Assembly: GCA_023846275.1 (NCBI GenBank)
Contig: CM043871.1
Coordinates: 29,232,569 to 29,296,568 of the forward strand
DNA from: Vanilla planifolia
Taxonomy: Eukaryota; Streptophyta; Magnoliopsida; Asparagales; Orchidaceae
Direction of reading: 5' to 3'
Length of the DNA stretch: 64,000 nt
Within the stretch, counting starts at the first letter, position 1, and each line of letters begins with the position of its first letter. Made by a program: the position numbers and the translations under genes. A model generated the notes under the pieces. It saw only the letters and a list, made by a program, of their open reading frames with translations. It searched no databases and was not told the origin of the DNA. This document shows positions 10,761 through 22,744 of this stretch, piece after piece.

Positions 10761-12789
10761 AAATATGAATCAAATCTATTTTGTCATGTCTATTATATCA
10801 GAATTATAGACATTAAAATATAATATAAGTGCATTTGATTTGATTTTTTAATTTACTATAGTTATTTGTCTTTATTTTAAATTAGAGGGTTTTAAGGATT
10901 TTTTTGAAAAATAAGAATATTTATGCAATGATTGATGAATGATAAATGTTTTAAAAATATGAGAAAAATGTTAGAGTCCTCGTTATGAAATGTGGTACAT
11001 GTTTTAATATGGAATATATATAAATTTGGAATCATAATATTTATCTTAAATAATGGCTTTATTTTGTGTACTAGATAATAAACATATAACCGAAGTTGCA
11101 AGAAACTATAATAAATGAAAGAGAAAAAATAATTATCTAAATATATCAAACATAATTTGTTTGGAACTAAGGACAAAAATGAAAAAAGAAATAAAAAATT
11201 TATTCAAAAAGATGAGACATAATCTTTCAACATAATTCAGTCATTGTCTTGTTAAAAAAAAGTATCTTTCATATCAGAAAATAGCTTAGTGGTGTAAGTT
11301 GATTATGAAACCAATGCCTAGATATATCTCGTACTTAGGAAGGCCCTTGTCGTATAGCCCAATAATAAAAATAAATTATTAGGTGCATCTCATTTTAGAT
11401 AATAGCGTAAAGGTTTACATTAAAGGATTTAAAAGTAGAAAAATTATAAATAAACAAGAAAAATAAAGGAATAAAAGAACTAGGGGCTAAAAAAAAGGAA
11501 ACTTAAATTGAGGTCAAAGTGATGACATAGAAAAAAAAAGTGGTTTAACTATAAGGGGGCCAAATGCATTACATGGGCATGTATAATTTTTATTTTGTTT
11601 AGCTTTTAATTTATATGAAAAATTTGTTATTTGAACTCTAACATGTAATATGAATCATTATTATAATGTTTTGTTTTTATGTTCTATAATATTTTCTTAT
11701 TTAATTTTTGATAATGGTCCAAACTTTTTTTAGCGTTAATAATTACATGTAACAATAATACACATCACGAGAATATAGGAAAATAAGTAAATGGATGAAC
11801 TATATTCTAGTATTTTAGCTCTTTTTATTTTAGTATCATTTATTAGGAGATATTTTTGAAATGTAGCAAGCAACTACATAACTAAATTGATACCTTTTAT
11901 TCAATTGAACTACTCATTATATTTTCATAATGTATTAATGTGAAATTTTACATTTGGTTTTCAAAGAATAGTATATTAGTAGCTTTGACGTTCTTTTGCA
12001 ATATTGTAAAGGTAAATATAAGATTTTGCAAACAAAAGAAAGGTTTTCAAACAATTAAAGAAAAAAAATACAAGTTTTAAAAATTAAAAAAGGCTTTCAA
12101 ACAAATATGGCAAAAAAAAAAGGAAAAATTAATCCATTATGTAAAGTTCTCCATAATGTGAAATCACCTATATAACAAATTTTTCAAATGTGAATTCTGA
12201 TTATCTCAAATAATGTTCTTAGGATATGTGGTTAATGTAGCATAAATAATTATTGATCTTAAAAAATCTCTATTATTATAAATTAACCTTGATCCACATT
12301 AGTATTAGAAATCCAGAGATTCTTTGATTAGCTAAATATTATTCAAATTTTGTATAATTATTTTCTTAGACAGCATCCCCATTAATAAGATTGACTAAAA
12401 ATCTATAAAATTTGAGTGAGAAGTTAATTTTGAGAAAACTTTTGTAAAACTAAAAGAGAAATTGACAATAGCTTTAATTCTAATATTATCAAAAGGACTT
12501 AATGGATGACAAATCATTAATGATACTTCACTCTAGGGGCTAAGATGTTAACTAATACAAAATGATAGAGTAATTTCATTTGTTTCTAAGAAAATAAAAT
12601 CTCAAGAGAAGAATTACTTTATACATGACGTAAAATTGTCTTATAAAAAAGTAAAAAAGAATAAAACTAAATAATTATTTCATTATAAAAGCGATAAGCT
12701 ACCTAATTTCTCTCCCTTATTATCAAATATAATCGAAATAATAAAGAAGTGGAAAAAGCAGGAGTATTGCAAGGCTTTGACTTAGATCT
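10761..12789. other. AT-rich intergenic DNA, nothing recognised
   Basis: No coding similarity, RNA gene or clear repeat structure seen. The few open frames are short and of biased composition. Confidence 0.6.
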
Positions 12790-13002
12790 TCACACTAATA
12801 AAAGAGTTTGAGGTGCAGGAATGAAGAGCATTAGAAAAAGGAGTTTCAATCTCTTTCTTATTGAAAGATTTGCTGAAAGACTTGATTTTGTTTGAGTTTC
12901 TCTTCTTTGAGATGTGTATATGATATGAGGGGGAGATTGAGGTTTTTCATGGATGTGATAAGGATTTGGCTGGAAATAGCTTAACTCGTTGTTTCCATTC
13001 AT
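12790..13002 (-). CDS. Doubtful small ORF, 70 aa, unknown
   Basis: A 70-residue frame on the minus strand starts MNGNNELSYFQPNPYHIHEK and ends with a basic then hydrophobic tail (RKRLKLLFLMLF). It is somewhat GC-richer than its surroundings and has a good TATA-like box 37 bp upstream of the ATG. I do not recognise any family, and no splice partner could be found. It may be chance, the remains of a gene, or a true small peptide gene. Confidence 0.22.
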   Translation of the reverse strand: MNGNNELSYFQPNPYHIHEKPQSPPHIIYTSQRRETQTKSSLSANLSIRKRLKLLFLMLFIPAPQTLLLV

Positions 13003-13038
13003 GTCAATTATACAAATTGATCAGGCTAAGTGTACCAC

Positions 13039-13047
13039 TTTATATAT
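13039..13047 (-). promoter_or_regulatory. TATA-like box upstream of the small ORF
   Basis: On the minus strand TATATAAAG lies 37 bp before the ATG of the 70-aa frame. In DNA this AT-rich such a box can arise by chance. Confidence 0.2.
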
Positions 13048-13644
13048 GTAAATAAGCAAGACAATGGGATTATCAACTAGTACAATTAAGTGAAGAATTT
13101 GGTCCACTAAAGTCCAAAGTAGATCATATAGCCTGATAAGAATGATCAAATAATATGACTAGCTTTAGCAAGCGCATAATAATGATTAGCTTATTTGATC
13201 CCTCATTCAATCAGCTATTGTTATACATTGTACAATATGATTTAGGAAATTAGACTATGCAAACTAATCCCTAGAGTAGTAGGATAGTCGAGTTGCTAAG
13301 GTTTTCAATGACCAAGTTTAACATCTTTGCAAGCCATACAAAATGAGTGGTTTTATGAAATAAGAAATAATAGAAAGTAAGAAAACAAGGTAAATGAACT
13401 TATTAACATTTCAAAATAGATTCCAAATAATTATTTGTAAATGAAAAGAAGAGGCATTAAAAAAGACATGATAATTAAGAAAGCATCTTAGAGCTATTAA
13501 ATAGACAAACTAGATAAATATGATGTAAGTAGGTTAAATTATTTTAATTTTCTTGAAATATTATAGAATTGAAAATGATGTGAGTAATTTGCATGGCATA
13601 GAATTATTCACATATGTTTTGACTTATGTGATTGTATATTATTA

Positions 13645-13648
<4 letters not shown>

Positions 13649-13705
<57 letters not shown>
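13649..13705. repeat. (TA)n microsatellite, 57 bp
   Basis: Uninterrupted TA dinucleotides, followed by a second short run after GCA. Confidence 0.97.
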
Positions 13706-13708
<3 letters not shown>

Positions 13709-13864
13709 TATATATTGCTATAAAAAACCTACAGCATAAACAAAAGAAAGAAAACAATGAAATGAAATGAAAAAATGAAAGAAAGAAAGGTTTTTGAATT
13801 CTAATGATCTATAAAATCATTAAAAAAATAAGACATAAGAATGTGAAATATTCTCTTTATGACA

Positions 13865-14260
13865 TAAACTTGTAGCTACTTGAGATGAGCAAAAAAATCT
13901 CCTATTTTGTCATGAATAAATAGATATGTTGTCATGACATGATAAAGGCCCCCTTCTTATCAACATTGGTGTTGGGAATAAGGAGTGGTAGCTTCATGAT
14001 ATATGAGAAGGAAAATCACTCATATTATCATAAAGTATTTAGATATTTGACATGTTAGAGGTTTCATCCTTATTAACACATGATGTTTACATTAGGCTGA
14101 TGGCTATATGATATATGAGAAAGAAAATTACTTTTATTTTTATAGATACTTAGATGTCGGGACACAACTTAGCAAAGTCTTAGTCCTTATCAACATATGA
14201 TGTCGGTAATAAAGGGGATGAGTTCATGATAAATGAAGATTTGATTTGAGATCTCGTGAA
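13865..14260. repeat. Degenerate tandem array, period about 115 bp, three to four units
   Basis: The block CTTATCAACATtgGTGTtgG recurs, with changes, at about 13956, 14069 and 14186. Each is followed by a TTCATGATATATGAGAAgGA-like block and AGATATTT or AGATACTT. Spacing is 113 and 117 bp. An incomplete further unit seems to precede the first. This could be a minisatellite inside a decayed LTR. Confidence 0.7.
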
Positions 14261-17200
14261 ATAGGGATAAGTATCATTTGAAGAAATTTGAGCCTAAATA
14301 AATAAATAAGAAAGAAATAGAAAAGAAAGAAAAAATAAAATGAATTCAAATATAAAAAAAAGAGTAAAATATATTAAATGATATGAGTGTTATATGATGA
14401 TTATGTCCATATATGAGCATAACACATATGAGCATTTGTGTAGTAATTTATTACCTTACTAAGTTTAATTTTATGATTGTAAAGTTCATCTTACCTTAAT
14501 CTTGTAAAGGACTTCTCCATAAGATTATCTTCTTTCAATTCTTGTGGTTGCTTGCTCTTCACCTTTTTAATAATATGGTCTCTTTATCTTCCTCCTTATC
14601 TTAGCTTAGCCTTCTAGTGAGAAGCATGGCTAGGGCTTATTAAAGATTTAGCAAAACATCTAATAAGGTTTATATATATATGGCTACAACACTCTTAATC
14701 CATATATTAATAATTCATAAAGCTATGCTTATCATGTGGTCTAACTTTCTTAACTAATGTAGCCACCTCCACCTTAATCAAAGGTTGGTCCCCACTTTTA
14801 GATATAAGACACCACATGATTCAATGGTTGGATTGAAAGCAAGCATCATAATAATCAGAAGGATTACATTCCAATTTCAAACCCCAATTTATTCAATTTC
14901 TTCATATTATATTAATACTATACTTATTTCGTATTTTATGATAATCTAAATTTTTTTTATCAACTATTAACCTTGTTAATCATAATTATCAAATTCATTT
15001 TATTTGTATGAGTTTGATGCACTTATATACAACTTTTTATGTATTAAAATCACTAATTCTTATGTCCAACATTTATTTGAGCTTAATCGTATGATCTTTT
15101 TAATCATTTTGTATGATTCATTAGCTCTCCCAATACTCAACTCATAAGACATAGTTGACCCCTTTCTTAGCTAATTTTTTCTTGATTGTATCATATAATA
15201 TCCTCGTCATATGGTACAATACCATCATCCTTCCTAGTTTATCAAACTCATCCGAGTCTTAACATTCATGACATCATCGTACTTGTTTATTTACCATGTC
15301 AAACTTGTATAATCAAAAATCAACTTTCATAATCTATTCATATTACATCTTGACTACTTTTTTTTACCCAATTACTATTTGATTATCCAAAATCATATTG
15401 TACAATATCCACAATCAAGTTTTTGCTCATATTTCTTTTTTCATCATACCATATATTCTTCTAGCATTTTATTATATTATTCTTCTCAAATGCATAATTA
15501 ATAATAAACTAACTTAATCATATAAATATATAAGTATTTAATTAATAAAATCAAAAGAAAAATAAGTACCTTGGTTAGTTAAAATCAAAGTTACATGTCT
15601 TAATCAAGTTATTGTTATTGCTCTAAATGATCAACTTATTATTTTATATCCATCAACCTTGTTGATCATCATTAATGTCAACCAAAGAAAGATTAATAAT
15701 TTTCTTCATATAGATCTATACCTCAAGAACTTTCTAAAATCTATCTATTAGAGTCTACTTAAAATTAAACCAAGTTCAAAACTTGAGATTTCTAAACTTG
15801 ATCTACCTTAGTCTATTTCTCTTGAATCTAAACTATATAAGATATTAGAAGAAGAACCAATTAATTTTGTGTGCTTCCACAAATTTGATTGTCTTTAATG
15901 TTAGTTTCACTATTAAACATAAATTTCTCTTTCCTTATATATTTTCTAGTAATTCTAAGCTTAACATACATAAAATATCTAGTTTAACTTTTAATATGAA
16001 AAGCATATTCATTTATTGGACACATCAATGTCACTAGTTTCATTTACATGTTGAAAAAAAAAGAAAATATATATTCAATTAGATGTTTTGAACTTTAATA
16101 TGATAAGAACACTAAATAAGTTAGGTAGAGTTTATATATTTTTGACATGCCTGACCTTTCTTACAATTAAGCCACCTCATGTCCTAATTTGTAAAAGGGA
16201 CCTACAAATATTATTATTTATCCTAGTAAAGTTCCATTTAGTGTATAACTCAACATAATAGAATTTTTCTTAATGAGATATATTGATTAGAACATGTTAT
16301 ATCAAAGATAATGTTTGACCTAATCTAATGATTCTATTTAGCTTTTTTTATTTTATTATCTTTTTAATTCATTATAAATTATAATAGCTCACACATATAA
16401 GATACTTATAGTATTCTATCATTTTTATATATTTGATTATTTTTTATCATTTTATTAGAAATAGCATTTTTATTCTTTTGTTTATGTTTTACTTCATACT
16501 TCTATAAATATATTATGAAATAAAAATAAGATAATTAATTTGATTAAAAAATGAAGCAAATAGGACCTTGGTGTCAAAGAAGCACATCCATACTAGTAGA
16601 GTAAGGCCTTGTGAGTAGACTAGGGAAATTCAATTGCTGAAGTAAGAAAGTATCTCTCCTCCTTTCCTCCATCAACGAGCCTCTCTAATGTCCTTTGTAG
16701 ACCATTAAGGATCTAACAATTATGGATTTGAATTAGTGTTGCAAGCTTTGTCGTTTGACTAATTTTGTCTTGCCTTACTCATTGAGTGCATGATTGTCCT
16801 TCCTGGTTCTCTCAATCATCACCATTATGGAAACCCTGCCCTCTTGAGTTTAATATGATATTAACTTAAAGATGTCATCAAGCCCCTTCTTTAGAACTCT
16901 GAGCAAGCCTACATGTCATGGCATTTGCATTATGAATTCACTATATTTAGTATGACTTAGTCACAACCCAATTTAATGTCATTGCTCAACCTAAATACTT
17001 ACTACCACAACAAATCATTACATACCTATCACTCTTTTTGTATCAAAGCATCTCTGCACCTACAACATACTTTTTTACAATAGTTAAATCCATCAACCAT
17101 CAATTGCATTGAAAGAAAAGATTTCATGGTGGCTCAACCATTGCGATGTTTTATGAGTTTAGATAAAAAATTGCTTCAAAATTTCCAAAGTTTTAAAAAA

Positions 17201-19440
17201 TGTTGCATTCAAATGGTTGGTGGGAGACACAAAGATTTTGTAGTCACTAAGACTCCTAAGGATGTAACCTCTTGAAGTGCATTTTTCTTTCTTATTATAG
17301 ATTTATCTCTACTTGAATATTAGTATATTATGTTATAATTTTTAAAATTGTGATTGTGTTAATTAATAGCCTTTGTTAATTTTAAAAATCAAGCTATAAA
17401 TCTTAAATGATTCTATCATGAAACTTGTGAGTAATCAATTTAAGTGAGAGTTTCACCTTTTTTATGTCCACCTAAATGACCATTAATTTTGATGTGTGAG
17501 TTAAAAACAATCATGTCCATCATGTCACAAAACTTTAAATAATAATAATAATAATATAATAATGATAAAACATAAAAAAATTTAATATTTATATGAATGA
17601 AAATTTCAAAAATATGTTACTAGATTTGATAAGAGAGAAGTAACATTGATTAAGTTCAAAAGAGTAGTAGTTCAAAGTAAAGAACTCACATCACCATTCA
17701 TAAAAATCATAGAGATGAACATTATAAAATAACATAAAAAATTTAAAGTTGAAATATTCATATTTGATGGTGCATATAGACATTAATAAATTTCTTGAAT
17801 GATTAAATAAAATGAAACATTTTCTTGATTATCATGGGATGGATGACACTTAGAGAACAAATTTTGTAAAGTTAAAACTAGTTAGCCAAGCAAAGAGATT
17901 TTTTCTAAATCCTTTAGATAAACAATAAGGTTGAATAAGATAGTTTTTTCTAGTTTCAAATGGAAGAGTTATTAAGGGTTAAATATAGTCATCATCATAA
18001 AAATTATAAAAATAATTGTATAATAGTACTAAAAATATTACAAATTTCTAAGCCACATAAGATATTAAGAAATCACAGTCACTCTTAGATTTTATTTCAT
18101 ATATAGACATGAAGAATTCTTTTTGAAATAATCATTTTAAATTGAAAATAAATTCCTAAATGATTGTTAAGAAAATGAGTTGTAAAAAGTTGTCCATAAA
18201 TTGGAAAAATCATCATTCTCCTTTTTGATAAAGATGCAAAAGTATTAGAAAAAAGGAAACTGAATTCAAGAATATTGAAGTGACTTATAAATTTAGTTTT
18301 ACAAAGCTACAAATATTTTTGAACTCATTTATGCATGCTTTTTTTTCTTCTTTTACATGTACATCTAAAAATAAGTTTTATTGAATTCTTAATTTTATGT
18401 ACTATATCTAATCCGATAATTCTAAATGTTTTGAGCTAATTAAAAAAATTTGAAAAAAATAACAAATTATTATAGTGTATTTATTTAGAGAACCATACCC
18501 CTTTACTATTAAACAATATTTATGTGACAAATTTTGAATTATAAAGAAATAAGACAATTGTTGCAAATATTTTTAATTTGTTACCATATATGATTCATAA
18601 AAATATTTATGTAATTTATTTTAAAAATTATCATTGTATAAAAAAGAATTATAAGTAAACTCTTCTAATGAAAAAACTATTACAATTCATGAATGTCACT
18701 TTATCTAAGTAATTTGATTATTATTTTTATCATAATATTTCTCTTATAAATTATTTTATTTCTTTCATATTTTAGATATTTTAGAAGAATCATCATTCAT
18801 CTAAAGTTTTATTTAACAACAATTACATAGAGAGTTTAGAATCAAATTTTATAAACATAAATGCAAAATATAACTTGTAGGCCAAAGTTGTTCATTGTAA
18901 GGTGAACTACTGTTGAATAGGTTGTATATGAAGAATGATTACAAAGGAAAGCTTAGTATGTTTTTCTAAAATTAATTTAAAATCAAATTAGAATCAAACT
19001 AGAATCAAATGCATAAAAAAAGTGATTTAAAAAGTATCTTTTAAATTATAAATCACTTAATGGGTTGCAATAGGTTATTCATGACACTTGAAGTTGTTTT
19101 TTTTTTATTTTTCTCTAGACACTACTACCCATATTTTTTTTTTTCATTTTGACTATTTTATTAATTTTTAAGCCAAAGGTTATTCCAACCTCTATATTTC
19201 TAATTACAATATCACTTTTCATATATTTAAGCTATTATAATATAAATAAAGATGTTTTTTTATTTTATTATCAATTTGAGAATCATCAATATTTTTATGT
19301 AATACATATAGGCATAAGAAAAATCTTTAAAAGAGACAAAAGTTGTCCTCTCCACATCTGGCCATCAAATCCTCCATTAGCCTTCTTTTTTTCCACCACC
19401 ATTAATCACTTGATTGCTAGTTTTCTCTATTGATTTCCAT
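14261..19440. other. AT-rich intergenic DNA, nothing recognised
   Basis: No protein similarity, RNA gene or terminal repeat could be recognised in either strand. The composition fits old, heavily mutated transposon DNA. Confidence 0.55.
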
Positions 19441-19935
19441 CACATCTTTGTCTCAATCTCCTTATCCATGTTCATGTTTTAGTACAAGAGGGTTCTATGT
19501 TAACCTTTAATATTGAGCATTCTACCGTATTTTGGTGCGGTCATCCCTTATATTTTAATTCTTATTAAATTATATTTTAATGGATTTAAAATTCTAAATA
19601 TATTTTTTCTCCAAACCTCTGACTTTGCGCACAGCACGAGGCGGTCAATTTCCTATTCTGTTCACAAGTTGCCGCTCGGCGAACCCAAACAAATCAATAT
19701 TTAACTGTGGACAATACAGTAAATTCGCCGCAGGTCGTTGTCAACCAATCGGAGCCGTTCCCACTTCATGAAACTGTGTACGACGTCGGGTTTAACGGGG
19801 GCGGGCACGCAAAACTGCCATCTTTTGGGGACTCGGTCTCCATTGCGATACCGGTATTCCCTTTCTCGGTGACCCCAATGGCCCCTGGTTTTGTGCCAAC
19901 CTTAAATCACCCGTCTGGCCACCGATTTACTTTGG
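19441..19935 (+). promoter_or_regulatory. Upstream region and probable 5' UTR of the PCO gene
   Basis: GC content rises clearly from about 19620 towards the ATG at 19936. A CCAAT element is present at 19744-19748 (AACCAATCGG). I see no convincing TATA box near the start and could not place the transcription start. An open frame at 19707-20150 crosses this area and exon 1 in a different frame; it shows no family similarity. Confidence 0.4.
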
Positions 19936-20956
19936 ATGGAATTTGCCGACAGCGCTATGGGAGAGATCACACAGGACGAGAAGGGCATCCCCAAAAGGAG
20001 ACGAGGGCGGGGCAAAGGAGAGCAGTGGGGTGCCATCGGCCGGCCGCCGAGGAGACGACGCGTGGTGGCGGAGGAGTCGTCGGCTATCCAGCGGATCTTC
20101 GAGGTTTCCCGCGCCATTTTCAGGGGCCCCGGCACCGTCCCTATGCCTGAGGACGTGCAACTGCTGCAGCTCCTCCTCGGTAGGCTTAAAATTTCGATGC
20201 GTCGCAGGAATTTGGCGCTTTAATTTATGCGCGTGTATTAATTTACAGATAAAATGAAGCCGGAGGACATCGGTCTGAGCACCGATCTGCTCTTTTTCAA
20301 GAACAGACGAGCTGGGAAAGGAACTCCCATCATAACCTACACAAATATCTACACCTGCGATAGCTTCTCGGTACGTAGTTTCTCAGTAATTCCGTATTTC
20401 TTAAATCGGAAGAATGCTTATACAATTAATCGAACAGATGTGCATATTCTTCCTCCCTCCAACGGCCGTTATCCCTCTGCACAACCATCCGGGGATGACC
20501 GTTTTCAGCAAACTCCTCTTGGGTTCGATTCACATAAAGTCATACGATTGGGTTAATAATAATATTTCAGAAGAAGAAGAGCAGCGGCATGCACGAATTG
20601 CGAGAGTGGTGGAAGACTCCGACTTCTGTGCGCCGTGCACGGCGTCTGTTCTGTACCCAACGACGGGGGGAAACATCCACAGCTTTCGGGCGAATTCCCC
20701 GTGTGCGCTGCTGGATATCCTCGGTCCGCCGTATTCCAAAGTTGCCGACAGGGATTGCACGTACTATCGGGAACGTTCGACGGTGGATGGGAGCAGAAGT
20801 GCGGTCGGGTCGGTTGCCTGGTTAGAGGAGATGGACATCCCCAAGGAGTTGAAGGTTGATGGGATAGAATACATGGGACCAAGGATCGTTGATGATGGAC
20901 ATTTGATCGGAGTAGTGAAACCAGGATTTCCTCCGGAGGAAGACTCAAAGACTTAG
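19936..20956 (+). CDS. PCO: Plant cysteine oxidase (PCO; cysteamine dioxygenase/ADO-like cupin)
   Basis: Three exons, 19936-20179, 20249-20370 and 20438-20956, with GT-AG introns of 69 and 67 bp, join in frame to 294 aa. PCOs use O2 and Fe(II) to oxidise an N-terminal Cys to the sulfinic acid, marking ERF-VII factors and VRN2 for the Arg/N-degron pathway, and so act as oxygen sensors. The cupin metal ligands are visible: His137 and His139 in PLHNHPGM and His203 in GGNIHSF. Asp215 and Tyr221 follow at the spacing known from AtPCO4. The length is usual for the family. The N-terminus is very basic (KRRRGRGKGE, PPRRRRVV), which may favour nuclear location. A second in-frame ATG lies at 19957. Oddities: residues VNNNIS (from about 20552) are encoded by an intron-like GT...AG stretch, and the 3' flank is duplicated downstream. 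Which PCO subtype it is cannot be decided here. Confidence 0.93.
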
Positions 20957-20989
20957 TTGTTCTCTTGTTGGATTTCACACGTATAGTTG

Positions 20990-22740
20990 ATTTCTTTCTT
21001 GCATTGTAGTGCGCATTGTAGGATAACAAAACGGGACTCTTTTCCCATGCCGGTAGCTTTGTTTGTGAATACTTTTAATGTTTGGTTTGTGGGAAAAGAA
21101 TACCATTATGAAAGAAACAATGATTCTGCAATCAGTTTCAATCTTTATTTTAAAAACAATATATTTTTTAAATCTATTTTAATCAAATATTTGTTTAATC
21201 AAATATTTCTTTGAAATAGGACTAATGTCTTGATTTGATTGAAATGATCATTGAATATAGTGGTTTCAAATATTTTGTACCAAAATTGATTTCGTGATAT
21301 ATAGAGTAACATTGTAGAAAGGATAAAATTCAGAAAATCAATGCAAAAAAAAATGAAAAAGATAGCATTAAACTTTTATTTAGTTTGCATAATTAATTTT
21401 GAAAGATTTTTGAAATGACTATCTAGATTAATGGTTGTATAATATAAGCAATTTTTATGACAATTGTTCATGTTTGGAGTTGATAATTTTTTATCAATTA
21501 TAAATACATTTTTAGTGCTACATATTTTATATTTTCATTTTAATCAATTCACTCTATTAATTTGCTACATTTTGAAACTTGATGCTAATATCTTTCTTAC
21601 TTTTGCAATTGCTTGACTCACCCTTTATTTGTCAATGCTCTCTCCTTTGCGTCGGTTGACTACACATCTATTTGCAATTGAAGCTAGATGCAAATGTAAA
21701 TGAGCCTTTGGTACATGATTCTTAAGTCAAAAATAGACATTGAGCAAGACTATAGAAAAAGAGAAACTATAAATCAAAGATGTCTTTTCTTTTTTGGACC
21801 TATAGGTCTAAAGATAATGAATCATGAACAAGTTATTCATAAAACATGCTATGACATTCACATGCCACCTCCAATCAAGGAATTATTGCTTTCTGTTGAA
21901 ATAAGGATGGGAGAAGACACTTTTTTTTGGAGATATATTTCTTATGCTTTGGATATATCTCTTAGTTTTATTAAATTAAATTTTAAGTATTTACGATTTA
22001 GATTAGTAGTTTTGTTTTTAGATTTAAATTTTTTTATTTTTTATTTACTTTTGGTGTCCCTTTGTTTTATAAGGATAGAACTCGAGTTATAAATTCATTT
22101 AAATCATTCATAGAATGAATAATATATTATTGCTTTTGGATTAAGGGAATGTCTAAGTGGCAAACATTTATCTCCTTTTCTAAGAAGTTATAGGAAACTT
22201 TCCTCTCTATCTGTCTCTCCTCTCTTTATGTCTTAATTAAGATCTCAACTTAGCCATTTAGTATATCTTCTCCTCTCTCTTTTAGGTTTTTCTTAATCAA
22301 GCCCTCTCTCTCTCTCTCTCTTTCTTCTTTTCTAATCTAGCCATAACAATCCATTCTTATTGGCTATAGGCCACCTCTCCCTCCTTTCTTATTTCACTAT
22401 CTAAATCTTAACTATCACCCTTTAAATCTTTTCCTCTAAAACCTTTAACTATAACTTCCAAAATCTTATATCACCTTTTTACATTGCTATCCATCCAATC
22501 AATCATTCTCTTCTCTCTGAAATTAATGCTACTCTAAACTTTCTCTCTCTAAAAGTTAATTTCCTAAAACCTTTCAAGTCTTCTATTCTTCTTATTCGCA
22601 TTCAATCATATCCTTACTTAAAACCTTAACAAAACTAAGGACCACTTTAAAGAAGGAATCTCTCATAATTTTTTTAGCCACCTTTCTCTATTGTCAAGTT
22701 TATCCTTAAAAACTCTACCTCAAAATTTGGCATGTGTTTT
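20990..22740 (+). repeat. Tandem duplication unit 1 (3' flank of the PCO gene)
   Basis: Starting about 35 bp after the PCO stop, the blocks GCATTGTAGGATAACAAAAC, GTTTGGTTTGTGGGAAAAGA and TAATGGTTGTATAATAT, and further on AAGGATAGAACTCGAGTTATAA and CTCTAAAACCTTTAACTATA, all recur in the same order in the next unit. It contains a 130-aa open frame at 21700-22092 that is not kept open in unit 2, so I do not call it a gene. Confidence 0.75.
22303..22321. repeat. (CT)n microsatellite
   Basis: A short uninterrupted CT run within a pyrimidine-rich part of duplication unit 1. Unit 2 is also pyrimidine-rich at the matching place. Confidence 0.9.
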
Positions 22741-22744
22741 GGTC

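Noticed and set aside
19707-20150. 147-aa open frame overlapping PCO exon 1
   Set aside because: It uses a different frame from the conserved PCO exon, and its 3' half is the shadow of the basic PCO N-terminus.
20589-20825. Frame that would follow if the 19-bp GT...AG segment in PCO were spliced out
   Set aside because: It loses the conserved YPTTGGNIHSF and the third metal His, and 19 bp is too short for a plant intron.
20553-21029. 158-aa minus-strand frame opposite PCO exon 3
   Set aside because: It is antisense to conserved cupin coding sequence and has no family similarity of its own.
21700-22092. 130-aa open frame after the PCO gene
   Set aside because: It lies in AT-rich duplicated flank, is not open in the second unit and looks like no known family.
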